Shown here piece by piece: positions 23,301 to 26,258 of a stretch of DNA of 26,258 nucleotides. Below the pieces are notes generated by a model, which saw only the letters and a list, made by a program, of their open reading frames with translations, had not been told where the DNA came from and ran no database searches. Position 1 is the first letter of the stretch. The number at the start of each line of letters is the position of its first letter. The DNA is from Cruorifilaria tuberocauda (taxonomy: Eukaryota > Nematoda > Chromadorea > Rhabditida > Onchocercidae), in NCBI GenBank assembly GCA_013365365.1, contig JABVXU010000680.1, forward strand, positions 1-26,258. Reading direction: 5' to 3'. The translations under genes were made by a program, and so were the position numbers.

Positions 23301-23776
23301 TTTTGATAGGAAAATATTAAACTTTATTAATTATTGTAATTTCGATATATGTTTGGAGTAGTTTGAATTGTTTTGGTGTTGTTTTGTTACAGTTCCAACA
23401 GTTTCACCGAAAATTATTATCCTAAAACCACTTTCATCACAATCATTGTTTATTCGTTGGAAGGCGCCATTATTAGAATATCATGAAGATAAAATTCGGA
23501 ATTACATGATCCGTTGGCGTCCGGCTTTGGCGTATAATCAAACTGATAACGGTAAAATATGGCAAAGTGATGAAGATGATGACGAATTATCATCCGGAAA
23601 AGGTGAAAAAAGTGAAAAACAATGGTTGGAAATGATTCATGATGCTGTACTAGATAATAGTGCAATTATCAAGGGATTAAATCCGAATACGATCTATGAA
23701 GTAAGCATTGCGGCTGGTACCAGTATAGGTTACGGACCTGGAAGTGAACCGGAAAAAGTTCAAACTGAGGAAGACG
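11115..23776 (+). CDS. ptp-3: LAR-type receptor protein tyrosine phosphatase, N-terminal ectodomain (16 exons, 3' incomplete)
   Basis: A cell-surface receptor phosphatase of the LAR family (type IIa RPTP), which acts in axon guidance, synapse assembly and epithelial adhesion. The joined exons are 11115-11238, 11787-11925, 12313-12464, 12565-12756, 15454-15564, 16278-16445, 16823-16930, 17827-17953, 18542-18592, 19203-19284, 19964-20149, 20344-20403, 20653-20794, 21561-21771, 22399-22469 and 23393-23776. Together they give 769 codons: signal peptide (about 1-38), Ig1 (43-138), Ig2 (140-239), Ig3 (240-331), FN1 (332-446), FN2 (447-547), FN3 (548-641) and FN4 (642-769). Family hallmarks are GDPRPKVLWLRDLMPVD in Ig2, YECVARN, RRVPPYFS and LTCVAVGYPMP in Ig3, and the FN linkers VQTDEE, TRQG(I)PGQP and VQTEED. 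The remaining FN3 domains, membrane segment and D1/D2 phosphatase domains are absent because the gene runs past the right edge. Orthology to ptp-3 is judged from domain order and motifs only. Confidence 0.9.
11290..11359 (+). repeat. (AAT)23 microsatellite in intron 1
   Basis: Seventy bases of uninterrupted AAT units, about 23 copies, lie in the first intron. The perfection implies active slippage and likely length polymorphism. It produces long poly-Asn and poly-Tyr open frames on the two strands, which are artefacts. Confidence 0.95.
11550..11585 (+). CDS. ptp-3: Candidate 36-nt mini-exon between signal peptide and Ig1
   Basis: It sits in intron 1 between a good acceptor (TTGCTTCCAG, ending 11549) and a strong donor (GTAAGTTT from 11586). 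It is open in exactly the phase needed (phase 1 in, phase 1 out) and would insert the residues DWEYQSYIQTLA before Ig1, changing the split Asp to Tyr at the second joint. I left it out of the main model because the family has no conserved sequence there. It may be a cassette exon or a chance match. Confidence 0.35.
11787..11925 (+). CDS. ptp-3: Exon 2: first half of Ig domain 1
   Basis: The acceptor is CATTTCAG. Residues 42-88 include the first Ig cysteine (C65, in SFFCRADG), the NPLP turn and the core tryptophan W77 in VVWKKNG. In LAR proteins the loop after this Trp is a heparan-sulfate binding patch rich in Lys; here only K78 and K79 remain. The only exit that gives the expected spacing to the next exon is a GC donor (TTAAG|GCATTA) with phase 2. 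The nearest GT alternative (after 11952) adds eight hydrophobic residues and weakens the Ig fold. Exon identity is certain; its 3' end is not. Confidence 0.75.
12092..12174 (-). repeat. Dispersed repeat, copy A (intron 2)
   Basis: Read on the minus strand, this segment matches 16663-16745 over its whole length with a small indel and scattered changes. The longest exact block is TGTCATTACAGTAATTACT. The core ACAGTAATTACTGT (in copy B) is palindromic. The match implies a repeat family or an inverted duplication. It contains no coding sequence. Confidence 0.7.
12313..12464 (+). CDS. ptp-3: Exon 3: second half of Ig domain 1
   Basis: The acceptor is TTTATAG at 12312. Residues 89-138 contain the strand GLSTLRIDPVRL typical of Ig1 in this family and the second Ig cysteine C117 (NATISC), which pairs with C65. 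N112-A-T is an N-glycosylation sequon. The residue two before the cysteine is Ile rather than the usual Tyr of the Ig tyrosine corner. The exon ends CCT-G|GTAAAT, phase 1, at the Ig1/Ig2 boundary. Confidence 0.9.
12565..12756 (+). CDS. ptp-3: Exon 4: most of Ig domain 2
   Basis: Acceptor TTATTTAAG at 12564. Residues 139-202 start DELPDGFPVIE and include C167 (VSCRARGDPRP) and W179 (VLWLRDLMPVD), both diagnostic of LAR Ig2. The last residues run STLGNPG. Two donors of the same phase lie 9 nt apart: GTAATC at 12748 and GTATTT at 12757. The longer form fits the family better. This joint is the site of the vertebrate alternative mini-exon meA. Confidence 0.93.
12757..15453 (+). other. Intron 4 (2.7 kb)
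   Basis: The longest complete intron of the gene; it is AT-rich and contains no open frame of note. It contains a strong acceptor (AATTTTTCAG) near 14,862 followed 21 nt later by a weak GT, which would be a phase-1/phase-1 micro-exon. It also holds a strong ATTTCAG ending at 15427, 26 nt before the acceptor that must be used for exon 5. Otherwise I see nothing in it. Confidence 0.8.
15454..15564 (+). CDS. ptp-3: Exon 5: C-terminal half of Ig domain 2
   Basis: The acceptor is AAATTTAG at 15453. Residues 203-239 carry ALMIQQAKADDQGKYECVAR, with the DxGxYxC signature and the second Ig2 cysteine C220, then HSKAAHLYVK as the last strand. It exits in phase 1 at GTTAGA. The joint to exon 6, between LYVK and RRVPP, is where vertebrate relatives insert the alternative mini-exon meB. 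Confidence 0.95.
15565..16277 (+). other. Intron 5
   Basis: Phase-1 intron of 713 nt at the Ig2/Ig3 boundary. I scanned it for a short in-frame cassette that could correspond to vertebrate meB and found none with both a good acceptor and a good donor. The open frame that runs from 16148 into exon 6 is just chance extension into the intron. Confidence 0.75.
16278..16445 (+). CDS. ptp-3: Exon 6: first part of Ig domain 3
   Basis: The acceptor is TTTTTTATAG at 16277. Residues 240-295 begin VRRVPPYFSY, then APGGALNLTCVAVGYPMP with C267 and an N-glycosylation sequon at N264, and W279 in VFWKK. These are among the most conserved Ig3 motifs of LAR receptors. It ends ATT-G|GTTAAA, phase 1. The exon is immediately followed by a stop in the unspliced frame. 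Confidence 0.95.
16663..16745 (+). repeat. Dispersed repeat, copy B (intron 6)
   Basis: Inverted relative copy of 12092-12174. Here the core TGTCATTACAGTAATTACTGT (16705 region) is the complete palindrome. Both copies are in introns of the same gene and in opposite orientation, so the two transcribed introns are complementary. Confidence 0.7.
16823..16930 (+). CDS. ptp-3: Exon 7: end of Ig domain 3
   Basis: The acceptor is TTTTTTTAG at 16822. Residues 296-331 run G-RNILTLTRIEKTENYTCVAV, with C313 closing the Ig3 disulfide with C267 and a sequon at N310, then KLGNIEAMTTVEVK. The exon ends AAA-G|GTAAAT, phase 1, exactly at the Ig3/FN1 junction, as in fly and vertebrate genes of this family. 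Confidence 0.95.
16931..17826 (+). other. Intron 7
   Basis: Phase-1 intron of 896 nt. The segment from about 17,330 to 17,500 is less AT-rich and more complex than other introns here but is closed in the frame needed for an exon. Apart from that nothing stands out. Confidence 0.7.
17827..17953 (+). CDS. ptp-3: Exon 8: start of fibronectin type III domain 1
   Basis: The acceptor is TTTTTCAG at 17826. Residues 332-373 begin ALPPAPKNLQISDITSNSVR and contain the FN3 core Trp (W354, VSWDP) and the strand KKYIIKYRQK. It ends AA|GTAAGG, phase 2, inside the C-C' region of the domain. Confidence 0.92.
18397..18424 (+). repeat. (TTTG)7 microsatellite in intron 8
   Basis: Seven perfect tandem TTTG units, preceded by TTTA, lie between exons 8 and 9. 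It is probably length-variable and has no coding role. Confidence 0.9.
18542..18592 (+). CDS. ptp-3: Exon 9: 51-nt insert in FN1, probable cassette exon
   Basis: It encodes about 17 residues (SVVTTISTPIFPGESN) between exons 8 and 10. It enters and leaves in phase 2, so it can be skipped without changing frame (Lys374 is then kept by joining to exon 10). Its acceptor is weak (TTTTTGAAG) while its donor (GAGTAAGT) is strong. Compared with the usual FN1 of LAR receptors the residues are extra and fall in the C-C' loop. These points suggest alternative splicing. Confidence 0.7.
18593..19202 (+). other. Intron 9
   Basis: Phase-2 intron of 610 nt, AT-rich. I see no repeat, RNA gene or extra exon in it. 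Confidence 0.8.
19203..19284 (+). CDS. ptp-3: Exon 10: middle of FN1
   Basis: The acceptor is ATATTTCAG at 19202. It encodes YDEESFKQKEVSANFTVTII and TELEPYQ up to residue 418, with a sequon NFT and the L-x-P motif that precedes the FN3 tyrosine corner. It exits in phase 0 at CAG|GTTAGC. Confidence 0.9.
19614..19825 (+). repeat. Degenerate ATGATTAATATGA tandem repeat in intron 10
   Basis: About five imperfect units of roughly 40 nt follow each other, built on ATGATTAATATGACG then GATAAATATGAATATA with variants. Copies differ in length and by many substitutions. It fills about a third of the intron and is noncoding. Confidence 0.75.
19964..20149 (+). CDS. ptp-3: Exon 11: end of FN1 and first half of FN2
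   Basis: The acceptor is TTGCATTTCAG at 19963, phase 0. Residues 419-480: LYEITVSSVNVIGRSSASLP closes FN1, then REVQTDEEKPSSPPQKVQAR starts FN2, with ILVRWEPPKKPNG holding the core Trp. The exon spans the FN1/FN2 boundary without an intron, unlike all other domain boundaries here. It exits in phase 0 at ACG|GTAGAA. Confidence 0.95.
20344..20403 (+). CDS. ptp-3: Exon 12: FN2 middle strands
   Basis: Sixty bases, phase 0 on both sides (acceptor CTACAG at 20343; donor ACA|GTAAAT). It encodes GYIVHYTNLEPKTPYSSWKT, the C strand and following loop that continue NGRIT of exon 11 as in fly LAR. The symmetric phase would allow skipping, but that would delete a core strand, so it is likely constitutive. 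Confidence 0.92.
20653..20794 (+). CDS. ptp-3: Exon 13: end of FN2
   Basis: The acceptor is TTTTTAG at 20652. Residues 501-547: QETKSDELIATIINLEIESI, then YYIHVQAKNAKGLSPMS and TTVFTRQG. This gives the FN3 tyrosine corner, the A-x-N-x-x-G turn and the conserved TRQG linker. It ends GGA-A|GTAAGA, phase 1, at the FN2/FN3 boundary. Confidence 0.94.
20795..21560 (+). other. Intron 13
   Basis: Phase-1 intron of 766 nt. It contains three copies of a 21-22-nt unit, ATTACTTATC(G/A)TTTC, between 21218 and 21280. Nothing else stands out. Confidence 0.75.
21561..21771 (+). CDS. ptp-3: Exon 14: most of FN3 domain 3
   Basis: The acceptor is ATTTTTACAG at 21560. The split codon gives Ile548, then PGQPASLTAKV, the core Trp in LTWDKPLH and GYTIHYNASTGNSGEL with a sequon NAS, ending LLPDTFYSFR. 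I set the donor inside TTCCG|GTTAAG (phase 2). Only this joint gives FRVAARSARG, the expected tyrosine-corner strand; reading on gives an unrelated tail and a stop. Confidence 0.93.
22399..22469 (+). CDS. ptp-3: Exon 15: last strand of FN3 domain 3
   Basis: The acceptor is TTATTGCAG at 22398. The 71-nt exon encodes VAARSARGTGAFCTDVTVKT then HPN, finishing the domain with the A-R-S-x-x-G turn. A free cysteine (AFC) lies on the last strand. It ends AAT-G|GTAAGA, phase 1, at the FN3/FN4 boundary. Confidence 0.92.
22644..23010 (+). repeat. About 150-nt tandem repeat, 2.3 copies, in intron 15
   Basis: Units start TAATTTATC(C/T)AATTATTAT at 22644, 22795 and 22944, periods 151 and 149. They share long strings such as CTTATTATTCATTAATTTAA and ACATTATATATTAATTATTA. 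The third copy is cut short. It is almost pure AT. Confidence 0.85.
23393..23776 (+). CDS. ptp-3: Exon 16: complete FN domain 4
   Basis: The acceptor is TTGTTACAG at 23392. This single exon of 384 nt carries a whole FN3 module, phase 1 to phase 1: VPTVSPKIIILKPLSSQS, the Trp in FIRWKAP, NYMIRWRPA, then LNPNTIYEVSIAAGTSIGYG and the linker VQTEED. Between the C strand and the later strands it has a hydrophilic, acidic and lysine-rich insertion (DEDDDELSSGKGEKSEKQ) that lengthens the domain beyond the usual 90-100 residues. A sequon NQT precedes it. It ends GAC-G|GTTGGT; the gene continues beyond. Confidence 0.93.
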
Positions 23777-24244
23777 GTTGGTGTTGTTCTTTGTTTTTGT
23801 GATTTGCATGCATGTTTTTAATTATTATTATTCTTACATGATTAATAATTTGATTAAAATAATGATATATTATTTTTATCATTATATTTATAATTATCAC
23901 ATTTAACTTATCATTATAATTATAATTATCACATACTTAATCTATAAGTTATAGGATTTTGAATTATAAAATTTGCTATCATAGAATAGATTTTGATTAA
24001 TTGATAAGCAATGATTAAAATTTGAAGCATCGTAAAAGTTTGCGATAATATTTTTAATGAAAGTTAAATTAATGCATAAAATTTTGCATAGATCGATTCA
24101 GCAAAAATTTCACTTTTTCAAAAACTTTTTCAATTTCAAAAAGTAATTCTTATTTAATTCTTATTTAAAATTTTGGACTAACTTTTGTTTAATCGATTAA
24201 ATTTAAATTTCAAAAACAAAAAAACTAATTAATTTTAATTCAAG

Positions 24245-24274
24245 TATCAAATTTTGCAACGCAACACAGGCCAG
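24245..24274 (+). CDS. ptp-3: Candidate 30-nt mini-exon after FN4
   Basis: It is bounded by an acceptor (AATTCAAG ending 24244) and a consensus donor (CCAG|GTAAGA at 24275). It enters in phase 1 and leaves in phase 1, as the flanking intron requires, and would add VSNFATQHRP between FN4 and the next FN3 domain. The donor is the best in this intron and the codons are less AT-biased than the flanks. Vertebrate LAR genes have small alternative exons in this part of the ectodomain. No protein similarity can be claimed. Confidence 0.35.
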
Positions 24275-24448
24275 GTAAGAATCATTCACTTAATTTAAAT
24301 GTTGTAATTGTGTAATAATGTTTTTGTCTTGTTCCATCGCATGATTATCATTTAAATACAAATATTGATCAAACTTTTCAATTTTAAAGTTTGGTATGAT
24401 TTGGATTTGGATAGTTGGGTAAAGGAAAAAACAATAATGCAAAACTAA

Positions 24449-24705
24449 TCATTCACTGATCATTTAGCAAATATTCATTGATTATTTAGTGATCATCATT
24501 GATCATGCTACTAATTTTTTTCTTTTAATTTTGCACTTTAAATAATTTTAGCAAATATTCACTGATAATTTACTGATCGTCATTGATCCTTTAGCAAACA
24601 TTCACTAATCGTTTAGTGATCATCACTGATCATTTAATAATGATTCACTGATAAATTTAATGATCGCCGTTAATCTTTTAGCAAATATTCACTGATCATT
24701 TAATA
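24449..24705 (+). repeat. Degenerate TGATCA-rich tandem repeat in intron 16
   Basis: Roughly five to six units of about 41-48 nt follow the pattern TTTAGCAAATATTCACTGAT then ATTTAGTGATCATCATTGATC. The second to fourth units are adjacent (starts near 24549, 24590 and 24638); the first (24465) is set off by AT-rich spacer. The palindrome TGATCA recurs throughout. Confidence 0.75.
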
Positions 24706-26258
24706 ATAAAATTAAGTATTTCTATTATTAATTCTTCCCATTGTTAATTTTTTTTTTAATTTTACAGTACTTTAATTAATTTTAAAATTTTTTCATTAAA
24801 ATTTATCAAACATTATTTATTATAAGACTAAATTTAAAATTTTCAATCATTTACTTAAAAAGAACAAATGTTTTTGTATCTATCGATTCATGCAAAAATA
24901 AACTATCAAATTTTTAATTAATTTTAATTTCCTATTTCTACGTTATGAATACTTTTGGGAGGAAAAAGGAAATTTTTATAAATAATTGCAAGCAACATTT
25001 GATAGGCATAGTTATAATAAAGTATTTCGGGGATTAATGAGGTAAGGTAATTTAAATAGAAAATTTAAAAATTTTATCACGGAAGCAAGTTTACTTTAGT
25101 GTAATCTAATTTCCTACCATATTTAATCTTTCTTTATTTTTTAGTCTTATGGAAAGTTGCTAATAACAAATAGCACAAATTAAAAATCAAATACTCAAAA
25201 TATCAATTCTGTAAATGAAAAATTCAGGAATTCTAGATTTCAGAAACTACTGAGAAATTTCTGAGGAAATTTTTTCTGGACGAGCAATACCGAAAATTTT
25301 AATTTCTTATATCCATAATTTGAAACGACTTTGAAGCTTTATTAAACTTAGATTAAATCTGTTTCATAATAATAAATTAATTTGACATTTTTAATTGATT
25401 AGTTTATTTGCTTGTAATTATAAAATTTAAAATATTTTTAAAATATCGCAGAATGCTTTGCTTTATTTTTGAGTCTTCGAAAAAATTACTGATAAGATAT
25501 TCAATCTTGTGAAGCAGTTAATCACTGCTAGCACTGCTGATAAAAGATGATAATTGATAGCATAGGATTTAGCTAACGACGAAAAGCTATTTATAGCTAT
25601 TATCATTCAGCTATCATAAATTATCTACCATTCATTCTAATACTCCAATTGCTATTTCTATTTTGAAATTCAATTCACACTGATCAAATTTATTATCTAA
25701 TCTGCAGGATATTATGATAAAATTCATTTCATTTTGAAATTACATTTCTCATTTGAATGTAACAATTCGTCTGATTATCAATTTTCCATTTATTGTTAGG
25801 ATAATTTGATTAATTTTATTGAAATTTGTTGAAATTTCAATTATGAAAATCTGATCATTAGTGATAATTCGATTGAAATTATTAATTTTAATTTTGGATT
25901 TCGATTTGAATTTTCCGTAAATCATATCAATGTGACGGAAAAATAATAGAAAAACTTAGGAGTAAAAATTAATGACAGATCATTTTTTTTTTCATGTTAA
26001 GTTTTATATTTAGTAGTATTAAATTTTAATTTCGTAAATTATCGAAAAAGATTGAAATATTCGCCAAATTATCGCTTAATTTTTATAAAGTTAAATTTTA
26101 TATTGTTATAATAAAATAAGTAATTTTAGCCATTTTATCAATTTAATTTTTTCACAAATTCGAAGTTCAGGTTGTTGTGAGGAATGAAAAATGTAATTAA
26201 CTTTAACTTCCTCTCTTTCATGGAGTTGAAAACTGTTAAAGTATTTCTTGAAGTAAAC

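Larger units (their letters stand above)
23777..26258 (+). other. Intron 16, open at the right edge
   Basis: At least 2.5 kb of AT-rich sequence follow the FN4 exon. Except for one candidate mini-exon and one tandem repeat listed separately, I find no FN3-like or phosphatase-like coding sequence, so the next conserved exon is outside the window. Confidence 0.7.

Noticed and set aside
23450..23665. Minus-strand open frame of 71 codons
   Set aside because: It is the shadow of the FN4 exon on the opposite strand.
24270..24274. Five-base micro-exon between CACAG and GTAAGA
   Set aside because: Five bases would break the reading frame; the 30-nt version using the upstream AAG fits the phase.

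Overview
The window is animal nuclear DNA, very AT-rich, with a single large multi-exon gene on the + strand. I read the gene as the 5' two-thirds of the ectodomain of a LAR-type receptor protein tyrosine phosphatase, the family of C. elegans ptp-3, Drosophila Lar and vertebrate PTPRF/PTPRS/PTPRD. The extreme AT bias, short exons, introns of 0.1-2.7 kb and acceptors of the TTTTCAG/TTTATAG type suggest a nematode. A filarial (spirurid) nematode fits best, but the species is an inference.

Positions 1 to about 10,800 hold no gene I can support. This is AT-rich 5' flank or intergenic DNA. It contains two hairpin (MITE-like) elements at 2088-2375 and 4345-4475, several short tandem repeats (74 nt x 2, 65 nt x 3, 30 nt x 3), a GC-elevated island at about 6,715-6,845, and an almost pure purine tract at 10,451-10,527 about 0.6 kb before the gene.

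The gene starts near 11,115 with an exon that encodes a signal peptide. A possible 5' leader upstream carries small upstream ORFs and a perfect three-stem inverted-repeat structure at 10,997-11,048. I could build 16 exons (11,115-23,776) whose splice phases all agree. They encode 769 complete codons: signal peptide, Ig1, Ig2, Ig3, then fibronectin type III domains 1 to 4. The last exon ends in phase 1 at an open donor, so the rest of the FN3 array, the membrane segment and the two phosphatase domains must lie downstream of the window.

Proteins of this family sit on neurons and epithelia, bind heparan-sulfate and chondroitin-sulfate proteoglycans and synaptic adhesion partners through the Ig domains, and act in axon guidance and synapse organisation. 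The main points of interest are splice-related. Exon 2 seems to end at a GC donor. Two unrecognised phase-1/phase-1 mini-exons are possible (11,550-11,585 and 24,245-24,274). Introns 4 and 5 lie exactly where vertebrate LAR-family receptors carry the alternatively spliced mini-exons meA and meB. A 51-nt cassette-like exon inserts residues into FN1. Inverted copies of a short dispersed repeat in introns 2 and 6 flank exons 3-6.
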